This document shows, piece after piece, positions 48,319 through 56,051 of a stretch of DNA of 64,000 nt (the first letter of the stretch is position 1; every line of letters starts with the position of its first letter). Source of the DNA: Bradyrhizobium prioriisuperbiae (GTDB lineage: Bacteria; Pseudomonadota; Alphaproteobacteria; Rhizobiales; Xanthobacteraceae). The translations under genes were made by a program, and so were the position numbers. The stretch is from NCBI RefSeq assembly GCF_032397745.1, contig NZ_CP135921.1:7242501-7306500 (forward strand), read 5' to 3'. Below the pieces are notes generated by a model. That model worked only from the letters and a program-made list of their open reading frames with translations, made no database searches and was not told the origin of the DNA.

Positions 48319-49011
48319 TCAATCGTCGGCAGCGTCGTCGACCATCCGGCGCAGCCGATTTGCGTCCAGCAGTTCGATCGCGCCGCGGCGGCGTGTGATA
48401 AGGGCCGCCCGTTCCAGCACGCCGAGCTCCCGTGTCACGGCCTCCCGATTGCCGCTCACCCTGGCTGCGAGCTCCGAATGAGTGGGCGGTGGCGAGACAA
48501 CGAGCAAGCCCGACGTCCCCTGGGCCGGGCGCGCCAACCGCAACAGTTCGGCCCACAGCCGATGTTTCATACTCAAACCTGATGTCTCACTGGCACGGTT
48601 CGCCAGCATCCGAATCTGGCCGACCAGCACGGCAAGAACCTGGTCGCAGACATCAGGATGCTCATGGATGGCGCGTCGGAACGCAGCCGCAGGCATGCGC
48701 GCCAGCATCGAATCCGTGATGGCCACGATTCCCCCTGTTCGTGGCTTCAGATCAAGTGCAGCCAATTCGCCAAAATATTCGCCGGCCTGGAGATCGCGCA
48801 GAATCGTCTCTCGGCTCCCGACAGAAATCACCACACGCAGGTGCCCATGAAGCACAAAAAATACGTCGGTCCCTTCCGCATCGTGGTCGAGCACCCATTC
48901 CTTCGCCGCCACCCGGCGCCAGGCGCAGGAGCTCTCAACACGCTGCAGTTGCTGCTGATCGAGAGTCCGAAAGAGCGGAATCTGCGCCAGAGTTCTCGTC
49001 ACCTGCGGCAT
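48319..49011 (-). CDS. Crp/Fnr-family transcriptional regulator, probably cAMP-responsive
   Basis: 230 residues. N-terminal cyclic-nucleotide-binding domain with the phosphate-binding cassette EYFGELAALDLKPRTG; Glu 82 and Arg 91, which contact the ribose and cyclic phosphate in Crp, are kept. No N-terminal Cys cluster, so not an Fnr iron-sulfur sensor. C-terminal winged helix with THSELAARVSGNREAVTREL as recognition motif. It converges on the toxin-like gene and shares the neighbourhood with a cyclase. An 18-base palindrome lies just upstream, suggesting autoregulation. Confidence 0.92.
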   Translation of the reverse strand: MPQVTRTLAQIPLFRTLDQQQLQRVESSCAWRRVAAKEWVLDHDAEGTDVFFVLHGHLRVVISVGSRETILRDLQAGEYFGELAALDLKPRTGGIVAITDSMLARMPAAAFRRAIHEHPDVCDQVLAVLVGQIRMLANRASETSGLSMKHRLWAELLRLARPAQGTSGLLVVSPPPTHSELAARVSGNREAVTRELGVLERAALITRRRGAIELLDANRLRRMVDDAADD

Positions 49012-49045
49012 TGGGTCCTCGGGATCAAAATACCTTGAACCTCAA

Positions 49046-49063
49046 TTCCGATCGCAATCGGAA
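49046..49063. promoter_or_regulatory. 18-base palindrome upstream of the Crp-like gene
   Basis: TTCCGAT-CGCA-ATCGGAA, perfect 7-base arms, 35-52 bases before the Crp-like start. Candidate operator, perhaps for autoregulation, although its half-site differs from TGTGA. Confidence 0.45.
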
Positions 49064-49158
49064 CTGGCGGCTCCAGATTCTGCCCTTATGCACTTTCTGT
49101 GCGCGAACCGGTACCGGCTTTGCCGACCGATGATCAAGGCTGATGGCAAGGAAGGCGC

Positions 49159-49404
49159 TCAGAAAATCTCGCGCAGGAGATCTCGGCTCATGGCCAGCAG
49201 CGGAGCCGAGCGGCGCTGCACAAACCGCACGGTGCGGTGGCGTCGCGGCGGCTGCACGACAAACGCTTCAATCGGCACCCTGCCCGCCCGGGCCGCGATC
49301 AACCGGGAGCTGCGGGACAGCGAGACAAGAATAAAGGCCACGCTCGATGTCAGTACGATCCCGAGGAGCGCCGCGAAAATGACTATGGCGAACAGAATCG
49401 ACAT
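49159..49404 (-). CDS. Small single-span membrane protein, unknown
   Basis: 81 residues from the ATG at 49404: one N-terminal membrane segment (ILFAIVIFAALLGIVLTSSV) followed by a basic, Arg-rich cytoplasmic tail. A GGAT-type ribosome site lies about 5 bases upstream. The longer frame adds 25 residues. Same strand as the Crp-like gene but 150 bases upstream of it. No family recognised. Confidence 0.5.
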   Translation of the reverse strand: MSILFAIVIFAALLGIVLTSSVAFILVSLSRSSRLIAARAGRVPIEAFVVQPPRRHRTVRFVQRRSAPLLAMSRDLLREIF

Positions 49405-49611
49405 GGATGATCCGCGATCCGTGGTGGCCCTGAGCCTCAGTCGTTCAGATGAGACATCGCAACCAACCGGATGGTTCACGACAAGTTCCAGGGAAAGGAA
49501 CCTGCGGAAAAAATAAGGCCGTCCGACGATCGCCCAATCCTGGCCCAGGCTCCGTTTCTACCGCGTAGCAACAAGACAAATTGTGTCGTCTTTTCAGATA
49601 GACAGACACAG

Positions 49612-49624
49612 ATTGGTAACCAAT
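49612..49624. promoter_or_regulatory. 13-base palindrome upstream of the coiled-coil membrane protein gene
   Basis: ATTGGT-A-ACCAAT, perfect, about 55 bases before the gene at 49676, in an A+T-rich promoter-like stretch. Possible operator. Confidence 0.35.
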
Positions 49625-49675
49625 TCGCAACAATTGATGGTCACTAAATAATCAACGACATCAGGAGAATTGATC

Positions 49676-50611
49676 GTGACCGAGCACAGTGCCGCCGACC
49701 CGGGCAGCAAAGCGAGCGACAGGGCCGACAACAGCCCCTCGATCGTCCCCGGTGTGTCGGATATGTCCGCCAAGGATGCTCCCGAGCCGGCGTCGACGGT
49801 ACCCTCCGCCAGCACGCCCGCGGAATTTCAGGGATCGGCAGTTCCTGCCGATCCGGTCACCCCCGAAACCGACCGCGAGACCACGCGCAATTCCTCTAAC
49901 ATCATGATCCTGTGGCCCGAGCGTCCTGAAAGCTCGGCCAGTTCGTCCTATGCGGACGACGACGGCTTCACCCGCAAGCCGAACGCGCGAGCCAGCCTGC
50001 GCCGCCGGCGGCTGATGGCCATGGCAGCCGTGATCGCAGTCGCGGCGGTGTGCGGCGCCGCGGGTGGTTCGCTGGCGACGCTAGCGCTGGGTCACCTCTC
50101 CGCGCCGCAAGACACCAAGACGGCGGCCGTCGATGAGACAGCTCCGCTCCGGGACGCCGTCGCCCGCCTGACCGCCGACATCGGCGGGCTGAAAGCCGAC
50201 CTCGACCGCACTGGCAAGTCCCGCACTGCGCAGATCGGCAAACTCGGCGACCGCCTCGAGAAGGTCGAAAAGTCGCAGGAGGACACCGCCACCAAGGTCG
50301 GCAAGATCGGCGACGCCCAGGAAAAGATGCAGGACAAGCTGCGCGCAGCCAGCGCATCCGCGGCACCCGAAACCACGGGTTCGATCGCAGCCACCCCCGC
50401 CAAGACCGACGCCGGCAAGAAGCTCGGGATTGTGGATGGCTGGACACTCAGCCGCGTCAGCGGCGGCGGCGCCATCGTCAACGGGCCGATGGGCGCTTAC
50501 GAAGCCTATCCTGGCGATCCACTTCCGGGCCTCGGCCGCGTCGATGCGGTCCGCTATCAGGACGGCCGCTGGGTGGTGGTAACGCAAAAGGGATTGATCG
50601 TGCGCCGCTAA
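49676..50611 (+). CDS. Single-span membrane protein with periplasmic coiled coil, unknown
   Basis: 311 residues. The first 110 are acidic, Pro/Ser-rich and disordered; a basic patch (RASLRRRRL) precedes one membrane helix (MAMAAVIAVAAVCGAAGGSL, near 117-140). The periplasmic part has a coiled coil (LTADIGGLKADLDRTGKSRT onward, about 165-225) and a small C-terminal globular domain (WTLSRVSGGGAIVNGPMGAY, then VDAVRYQDGRWVVVTQKGLI). Proteins like this are common in Bradyrhizobium but uncharacterised. GTG at 49676 is chosen because AGGAGA lies 7 bases upstream; a TTG two codons earlier is too close. Confidence 0.8.
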   Translation: MTEHSAADPGSKASDRADNSPSIVPGVSDMSAKDAPEPASTVPSASTPAEFQGSAVPADPVTPETDRETTRNSSNIMILWPERPESSASSSYADDDGFTRKPNARASLRRRRLMAMAAVIAVAAVCGAAGGSLATLALGHLSAPQDTKTAAVDETAPLRDAVARLTADIGGLKADLDRTGKSRTAQIGKLGDRLEKVEKSQEDTATKVGKIGDAQEKMQDKLRAASASAAPETTGSIAATPAKTDAGKKLGIVDGWTLSRVSGGGAIVNGPMGAYEAYPGDPLPGLGRVDAVRYQDGRWVVVTQKGLIVRR

Positions 50612-50637
50612 GCGCGTTCAACAGATCAACAGGATTT

Positions 50638-50671
50638 CACAAAAAAGCCCGGCGTCGCGCCGGGCTTTTTC
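50638..50671. terminator. Bidirectional terminator upstream of the lutH-like stop
   Basis: AAAAAGCCCGGCG / CGCCGGGCTTTTT with a TCG loop, between two converging genes; strong on both strands. Confidence 0.93.
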
Positions 50672-50704
50672 GTTGACGGCTTAATCGTTGGCACCTGTTG
50701 CTGC

Positions 50705-53047
50705 TCAGAACCTCGCCCGCAATCCCGCATAGAACGCGCGCGGACGCGCCGGGCTGACGGAGCGAGCATCGGCGAATTGCCCGCCCGTGGCAAAATTTGG
50801 AACTGCATCGGTTTCGAAGAAGGTGCCGTGGGTGTAATAGCGGTTGTCGAGGAGGTTATCGATGCGGCCAAAGACCTGGAATGTCTTATTGATCTGATAG
50901 GAACCGTGCAGGTTGAACACGGTGTAGGAGCCGAGCTTCGCCTCCTGATTGGACCCGTCGCCGTCGAAATACTGGCTGCTGACAAACAGCATGTCGCCGC
51001 CGAGCTTGAAAGCATCGGTGACGTTGACATCGACGCCGGCCTTGACCCGGTGCCGCGGGACCGAGGGAATCTGGTTGCCCGGCAGGACCTGGATCACGCC
51101 GCCATTGTCTTCTGCCGTTGGGCTGTTGGAGCCCAGTACCATCGCGTCGCGGAAGCGCGCATCCACGAACGTGTAGCTTGCATAAAGTTCAAACCGGCTG
51201 GCTTTGAGATTCAGTTCTGCTTCCACACCCTCGCGCCGGGTCGAGCCGACGTTCTGGAAATAGCCGAAACCCTGCAGTTCGCTTGGGATGGCAAGGATGT
51301 CGTCCTTGTTGTCAGTGCGGAACACACCGAGCTTCCAGCTCAGCGCGCCGAACTCCGGCCCCAGATTACGGCTGCCGCGAACACCAGCTTCAATCGTGTG
51401 CGACACCACCTGCTTCAGCGGCGGGTCGGATACGAGGAAAGCCGCGATGGTGCATGGATTGTTCGGGTCGGCACAGCCGAGCTCAAGCGGGGTCGGAGCG
51501 CGGTTGGCCTCCGAGTAGCCGGCATAGACCGACAGCTCTGGCGTGATCTTGTAGGTGGCGCCAATGATCGGATTGAAGCGGCTGTAGCTGTGGTCGCCAT
51601 TCAGCGCCGTACCGAGTTGATCTCGGAGGCTGATGTCGGCGGTGTTGAAGCGGCCGCCGCCGGTTACGGAGAGGCTGTTGGTCAGGTCCAGCGTATCGAG
51701 CGCATAGAGGCCGCCGTAAAGATTGGTGGTGCGCAGCGACACTGGCCCGATCGACAACGGGACACCTGACTCTCCAAGGAAGATGCCCGAGCCGGTCAGC
51801 ACGTAGTTCGGCCCCAGCGTGCCGAGTTCGGCGCTGGCGTTGAAATTGGTGAAGCCATAATCAACGCTGCCGCCGAGCACGAATCGGTTGTTCAGCCCGA
51901 ACAGCCGATCGGTGTTGGTCGCCTGCAGCGACGCGCCGGTCGTGGTCGAGCGAGTCGATGTGCGGTCGTTCTCGCCAAGCGTGGCGCCATCAGCAAACGG
52001 ATTGTTGAGTTGCACGCCGTTCAGGCCGTTAGCCGGGATGGGGTCATCGCCGAAACAAAGCAATGTCGGATCGGCGCAAGGGATCGCCCCGGTCGGGTTG
52101 CCGTCCTGGGTCCTCTGACTGAACTTGCGGACACGCGCTGAACCTTCGAGTGTCCAGGTCGGCGTCGCCTCCACTTTGCCGGTCAGATTGAGATAGCCGA
52201 CGCGGTTGCTGCTGGTCTGTGGTGTCGTATAAGTCGCGCCCCAGCCGCGCGCCTGCAGCAGTTCGACCGGCACCGTCGCGGCTGCGCCAAAATTGTTGTT
52301 GGCGAAACCCATGTTGAGATGAAATTCGCTGACGTCGTTGCGATAGCCGACGTCGCCGTAGAATCGACGGACGTCGGACTGCGAAAAATTGCGGAAGCCG
52401 TTGTCGTGCAGACCTTCGAACGCGCCGTAGACGGCGAAATTGTCGACCTTCTTCCCCCACTGAATCCCGCCCTGAACGCGGCCATAGGAGCCACCCATGA
52501 TGGTGGCCTCCGCGCCCTGATAGCTGAAGCCGTCCTTCATGCGGATGTTCAGCGCACCACCGAGGGCGTTGAGGCCGAACGCAGGGTTGTTGGTCACGAC
52601 GTCGACGGACTGGATCGCCAAGGTCGGGATCAGATCCCAGTTGACGGTGTCTCCGAACGCCTCGTTGATGCGCACGCCGTTCTGGTACACTGCAAGCCCC
52701 TGCGGCGTGCCCGCCACGGGCGAAGCGGTAAAGCCGCGGAACTGGACGTCGGGTTGAAACGGGTTGCCGGCGACTTCATTGATGATGACCCCCGGCACCC
52801 GCTGCAGCAGCGCATCGGTGATATTCATGGAGTCGGTGCGCTGGATGTCGTTGGCGTGAACCGTGGTGACGGCGGCCGGCACCTTGTCGGGATCCATGCC
52901 GGAACTGCTCAAGGGCGTGGTGGCAAAGACCTCGATGGTCGGAATGGTTGTGGCCGCTGATGTCGGCGGAGGCGCGGTCTGGGCGTCGGCACGTCCCGCC
53001 ATGCAGGCGAGACACAGTGGCAGGACCGACAGATATCGAGCGCCCAT
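50705..53047 (-). CDS. lutH: TonB-dependent outer-membrane receptor, LutH-like
   Basis: 780 residues with a Sec signal (LSVLPLCLACMAGRADAQ). The plug domain follows (VPAAVTTVHANDIQRTDSMN, LQRVPGVIINEVAGNPFQPD, GLAVYQNGVRINEAFGDTVN), then a long beta-barrel ending in Phe (RAFYAGLRARF). The gene lies upstream of lanM, formaldehyde genes and a lut operon. In Methylorubrum extorquens the receptor LutH sits with lut genes and lanM and imports chelated lanthanides; I infer the same here. A siderophore receptor role cannot be excluded from sequence. The mRNA leader can fold over the ribosome site. It follows the kinase gene on the same strand by 163 bases. Confidence 0.82.
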   Translation of the reverse strand: MGARYLSVLPLCLACMAGRADAQTAPPPTSAATTIPTIEVFATTPLSSSGMDPDKVPAAVTTVHANDIQRTDSMNITDALLQRVPGVIINEVAGNPFQPDVQFRGFTASPVAGTPQGLAVYQNGVRINEAFGDTVNWDLIPTLAIQSVDVVTNNPAFGLNALGGALNIRMKDGFSYQGAEATIMGGSYGRVQGGIQWGKKVDNFAVYGAFEGLHDNGFRNFSQSDVRRFYGDVGYRNDVSEFHLNMGFANNNFGAAATVPVELLQARGWGATYTTPQTSSNRVGYLNLTGKVEATPTWTLEGSARVRKFSQRTQDGNPTGAIPCADPTLLCFGDDPIPANGLNGVQLNNPFADGATLGENDRTSTRSTTTGASLQATNTDRLFGLNNRFVLGGSVDYGFTNFNASAELGTLGPNYVLTGSGIFLGESGVPLSIGPVSLRTTNLYGGLYALDTLDLTNSLSVTGGGRFNTADISLRDQLGTALNGDHSYSRFNPIIGATYKITPELSVYAGYSEANRAPTPLELGCADPNNPCTIAAFLVSDPPLKQVVSHTIEAGVRGSRNLGPEFGALSWKLGVFRTDNKDDILAIPSELQGFGYFQNVGSTRREGVEAELNLKASRFELYASYTFVDARFRDAMVLGSNSPTAEDNGGVIQVLPGNQIPSVPRHRVKAGVDVNVTDAFKLGGDMLFVSSQYFDGDGSNQEAKLGSYTVFNLHGSYQINKTFQVFGRIDNLLDNRYYTHGTFFETDAVPNFATGGQFADARSVSPARPRAFYAGLRARF

Positions 53048-53172
53048 ATTAGCTTCCTCCCATCCCCTTTTGCCCGGTCTGATCGCCGGCTTGGGTGGTC
53101 GGGAAAAAAGCTAATGTTTCATCAGATGTCGGACACGCGAAAAAGGTCCCAACCTTCACGGGAAAACTTCCC
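53048..53172 (-). promoter_or_regulatory. Structured leader of the lutH-like gene
   Basis: On the mRNA strand, AUUAGCUU (from 53108-53115) can pair with AAGCUAAU (53048-53055), which ends right at the start codon. The helix continues, with three G-U pairs, through UUUUCC (53102-53107) and the ribosome site GGGAGG (53056-53061), making 14 pairs. Further upstream are GGGAA-N3-TTCCC (53160-53172) and a small AAGGU-UGGG-ACCUU hairpin followed by U. The transcription start is unknown. A translation-control element is possible. Confidence 0.45.
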
Positions 53173-53210
53173 AAACAGCCTCGAAAAGGCCCCGTCTGCG
53201 GCGATATCGC

Positions 53211-54629
53211 TCATGACGCCTGGGACAACCGACGATTGTGCATCAGTGTTGCATTCTTGCACTCATCGTCACCGGGGATCGTTGCTTCCACCGTCACACC
53301 GCGACCGGTCGACGTCACGGTCACATGACCTCCAAGCGCCATCACCCGCTCCCGCATTCCTGTCAGACCCAAGCCAAGCTTGTGATCGGCGGGCAGACCG
53401 CCGCCATTGTCCTCAACTCGCACCCGCGCCGCGCCGCGCCGCCGATCCGAGGGCAGCGGGATCAATTCGACCGTGACTTTAATATGGGTCGCGCCGGAGT
53501 GACGGAATGCGTTGGTCAGCGCCTCCTGCACCGTGCGGTAGATCGTCAGGTCGGCAGTCTCTCCGCTCCCGGGCGCAGGCGCGATACGCGCCTCGACCAC
53601 GACATCCGGATGCACCTCGCGCCACAGCCGAAACAGGGCTGCGAGCGCCTCGTGCAACCCCAATTCTGCAAGTCCGACCGGCCGTAGCCGCTCGAGCACC
53701 CGCCGATTGGCCTGTTGCAAGGCATTCACTTGATCCAGCATGGCGCTTGCGTGCTTTCGCAACGCCTCGAGCCGTGGTGACGGCGTATCCGCCATCCGCA
53801 TCAGCGAGGCGAGATGGGCCCGCAGCGCAAACAGATAGGGACCGAACTCGTCATGCAGTTCGCGCGCGATTTCCTTGCGCTCGACGTCCTGCAACGACAC
53901 CACCCGCTCCGCCAGCAGCCGCTTCTCCTCCACCGCATCTCCCAGCGTTGCAGCCAGATGATTGAGCTTGCCGCAGATGGCGGCCAGTTCCGAGGAGCCG
54001 TCCGGCGCCACGCGGGTGTCGTAGTGGCCGGCTTCGATGCTCAGCATGGCCTGCGCCAGCGCATCAATCGGTGCCAGCGCCCGCTTCACCACCGTCATGG
54101 TCACCAGGAACAACAGCAGCGCGACCGCGGATCCCACCTCGAGCTGGGTGACGATGCCGTCCCAGATTTCGGCCATCTCGTCGTTGGGATGCGACGTCAC
54201 CACCAGCGCCCCAAGCGAGCGACCGTTGGCAGCGACCGGAACCCGCACCGTGGTCTGCTCCGGATGGATCAGCGCGACGAACCATGCCGGTGGCGCACGC
54301 AGGTCGGGATCGTCCGAACCATCTCTCCCGACAAACTCAGGACTTCTTCCCGGATCACCGCCTTCGCGGGTGATGCTGACATGGCGCAGCCGGCTCAGAT
54401 CCGCGGCAATTTGATTCAACCGCGCATCGGGATCGCCGGTCTCACCAAGGCCCGCGATCCGGCTCTCGATGAACTCCCGCGCCAACCGCACCGTACTGCG
54501 GTCCTCCGCCTGGACCCGCGGGCCCGCCTCCCACACCAGCCGCCCGATGTTGACCGCGAGGCCAAGCCCCAGCACCAGCGCCAGAAGCATGTTCAGACGC
54601 GCCCGCAAAGACAGCTTCCGCCACATCAT
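53211..54629 (-). CDS. Sensor histidine kinase, NarX/UhpB type (FlhS-like)
   Basis: 472 residues: membrane helix (LNMLLALVLGLGLAVNIGRL), periplasmic sensor about 35-180, second helix (GSAVALLLFLVTMTVVK), HAMP-like linker, HisKA_3 with phospho-acceptor His 259 in ERKEIARELHDEFGPYLF, and a HATPase domain (TVQEALTNAFRHSGATH; VEDNGGGLP; GLGLTGMRERV). Pairs with the divergent NarL-type regulator. By position next to formaldehyde-oxidation genes it resembles FlhS of Paracoccus and MxbD-type kinases that control methanol/formaldehyde genes. The start at 54629 (two Met in row, GGAG upstream) is chosen; the frame extends to 54728. Confidence 0.9.
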   Translation of the reverse strand: MMWRKLSLRARLNMLLALVLGLGLAVNIGRLVWEAGPRVQAEDRSTVRLAREFIESRIAGLGETGDPDARLNQIAADLSRLRHVSITREGGDPGRSPEFVGRDGSDDPDLRAPPAWFVALIHPEQTTVRVPVAANGRSLGALVVTSHPNDEMAEIWDGIVTQLEVGSAVALLLFLVTMTVVKRALAPIDALAQAMLSIEAGHYDTRVAPDGSSELAAICGKLNHLAATLGDAVEEKRLLAERVVSLQDVERKEIARELHDEFGPYLFALRAHLASLMRMADTPSPRLEALRKHASAMLDQVNALQQANRRVLERLRPVGLAELGLHEALAALFRLWREVHPDVVVEARIAPAPGSGETADLTIYRTVQEALTNAFRHSGATHIKVTVELIPLPSDRRRGAARVRVEDNGGGLPADHKLGLGLTGMRERVMALGGHVTVTSTGRGVTVEATIPGDDECKNATLMHNRRLSQAS

Positions 54630-54842
54630 CCGGCTCCGCTCATCCTGACATCTCGCAGCTTTCAAGACCAACATTGACAGACAAAAACTGCGGCTATCTA
54701 ATTGAACGCGACTGCATTTTGTTTGCAATGGCTAACAGCAAGCGGATTGCCGATTGCCCGCATTTGCAGGGTGATCGCGTAACCGCGCCGCATTGCAGCA
54801 GAATGCGCTGCAACAGATGCAACAGATATGTGCCGGGTGCCC

Positions 54843-55463
54843 ATGCGTGTCCTGATCGTCGACGATCATCCCATCATCGCTTCCGGCTGTCGCGCGCTGC
54901 TGGCGGGTGATTCCGACATCGAGATTATCGACGCCGCCGATGCGGACAGCGGCGAGCAAGTCTTCCTGGCGGAGAAGCCCGATGTCTGCGTGCTCGATAT
55001 CAATCTCCCCGGCGTCTCCGGCTTCGAACTGGCGCGCCGAATCCTGGCCCACTCCGCGTCTGCCCGCATCATCATGTTCAGCATGAACGACGATCCGATC
55101 TTCGCCGCACGCGCGATTGAAGCCGGCGCCAAGGGCTATGTGTCGAAGTCCGGCGACCCATTCGATCTCGTCGAAGCGATCCGCGAAGTCGGCAAAGGCG
55201 GCGTCTTCCTGCCGCCAGCTATTGCGCGCGACATCGCCTTTGCCAAACCGGCCTTCGCCCAGAGCCCGCTGGCGAAATTGACCTCGCGCGAGATCGAAAT
55301 CCTGCGGCTGCTGAGCGCCGGCAAGAGCCTGACCGAAATCGCCTGGCTGGTGCACGCGTCCTACAAGACGATCGCCAACACCTCGTCGATCATGCGCCAG
55401 AAGCTGGGCGTGCGGACCTCGGCCGAACTGGTACGGCTGGCGATCGAAAGCCGACTGACCTGA
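54843..55463 (+). CDS. NarL/FixJ-type response regulator (FlhR-like)
   Basis: 206 residues: receiver domain with MRVLIVDDHP at the start, phospho-acceptor Asp 52 in VCVLDINLPG and Lys in AKGYVSKSG; then a LuxR-type helix-turn-helix, LTSREIEILRLLSAGKSLTE, ending VRTSAELVRLAIE. Divergent from the kinase gene across 213 bases. Likely activator of the formaldehyde, lanM and lut genes around it, by analogy with FlhSR; no binding site is proven. An in-frame ATG at 54828 is an alternative start. Confidence 0.92.
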   Translation: MRVLIVDDHPIIASGCRALLAGDSDIEIIDAADADSGEQVFLAEKPDVCVLDINLPGVSGFELARRILAHSASARIIMFSMNDDPIFAARAIEAGAKGYVSKSGDPFDLVEAIREVGKGGVFLPPAIARDIAFAKPAFAQSPLAKLTSREIEILRLLSAGKSLTEIAWLVHASYKTIANTSSIMRQKLGVRTSAELVRLAIESRLT

Positions 55464-55466
55464 GCG

Positions 55467-55484
55467 CACGGCCGCGAGGCCGTG
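55467..55484. terminator. Hairpin between the response regulator and lanM stops
   Basis: CACGGCC-GCGA-GGCCGTG, perfect 7-base arms just after the regulator stop and before the converging lanM stop. No T-run, so a weak or Rho-assisted end. Confidence 0.4.
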
Positions 55485-55520
55485 CCGGCATCTCCTTTGA
55501 CGCTCGATCTCGCGGCCGTT

Positions 55521-55928
55521 CTATCTCAACAGCCGCAACAGCGCTTGCCCCGCCTTTGAGCGGAACTCTTTGCGATCCAGGGTCCCGTCGTTGTCAGGAT
55601 CGGCGGCCCTGAAGCGCTGCTCGACAATCGCAAGATACTCGTCCTTGTCCAGCGTGCCATCACGATCGGGATCGGCGATCGCGAGTTCTCGCGCGGTCAG
55701 ACGTCCCCGCACTTCGCGAACGTCGAGCGTTCCGTCGTGATCGGGATCTAATCTGTCGAACACCGCTGAAGCCACGTCCTTGACTTCGTCGAGATCGAGC
55801 GTGCCGTCATTGTCCGTATCGAAGATCCGGACAGGATCGAAACGGTGCGACGTCGCGAGCGCCGGCAAGCTGCCGCCGATCAGAGTGCTCGTCACCAACG
55901 TCAGCAGCATGGTACGGCGCGATATCAT
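55521..55928 (-). CDS. lanM: Lanmodulin-like EF-hand lanthanide-binding protein
   Basis: 135 residues with an N-terminal signal (ISRRTMLLTLVTSTLIGG, cleavage near LPALA-TS), so periplasmic. Four EF-hand loops: DTDNDGTLDLDE (37-48), DPDHDGTLDVRE (61-72), DPDRDGTLDKDE (86-97) and DPDNDGTLDRKE (110-121). Adjacent loops are only 12-13 residues apart and loops 2-4 have Pro at position 2, both hallmarks of lanmodulin, and the end GQALLRLL corresponds to the lanmodulin C-terminus. Lanmodulin binds lanthanides with picomolar affinity over calcium. Compared with the M. extorquens protein as I recall it, loop 1 has Thr for Pro and loop 4 starts with Asp. ATG 55928 has AAGGGA 8 bases upstream. Confidence 0.9.
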   Translation of the reverse strand: MISRRTMLLTLVTSTLIGGSLPALATSHRFDPVRIFDTDNDGTLDLDEVKDVASAVFDRLDPDHDGTLDVREVRGRLTARELAIADPDRDGTLDKDEYLAIVEQRFRAADPDNDGTLDRKEFRSKAGQALLRLLR

Positions 55929-55973
55929 TTCAATGATCCCTTTCGATTCCGAATGCTCAATCACCAACACGAC

Positions 55974-56051
55974 GCACGATTCGTGCAGCGTGTTATCCCG
56001 ATACTACGTGCGAGTTATCCCGATACTACACGGGAATTGTCACAACAATTC
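55974..56051. promoter_or_regulatory. Operator cluster between lanM and flhA
   Basis: GTTATCCCGATACTAC occurs twice, at 55992-56007 and 56014-56029, a 22-base period (two helical turns, same face). It is flanked by two perfect palindromes: GCACGA-T-TCGTGC (55974-55986) and GAATTGT-CACA-ACAATTC (56034-56051). The cluster lies 46-123 bases upstream of lanM and about 255-330 bases upstream of flhA. The remainder of the 378-base gap, up to 56306, is A+T-rich and holds no supported gene. Confidence 0.65.

Noticed and set aside
49088..49516. 142-codon + strand frame opposite the small membrane protein
   Set aside because: Polar, Arg/Ser/Thr-rich, no start signal; the minus-strand frame with a membrane helix is the better candidate.
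55521..55928. Ordinary calcium EF-hand (calsymin-like) protein
   Set aside because: Pro at loop position 2, 12-13-residue loop spacing and the gene context favour lanmodulin; kept as the alternative.
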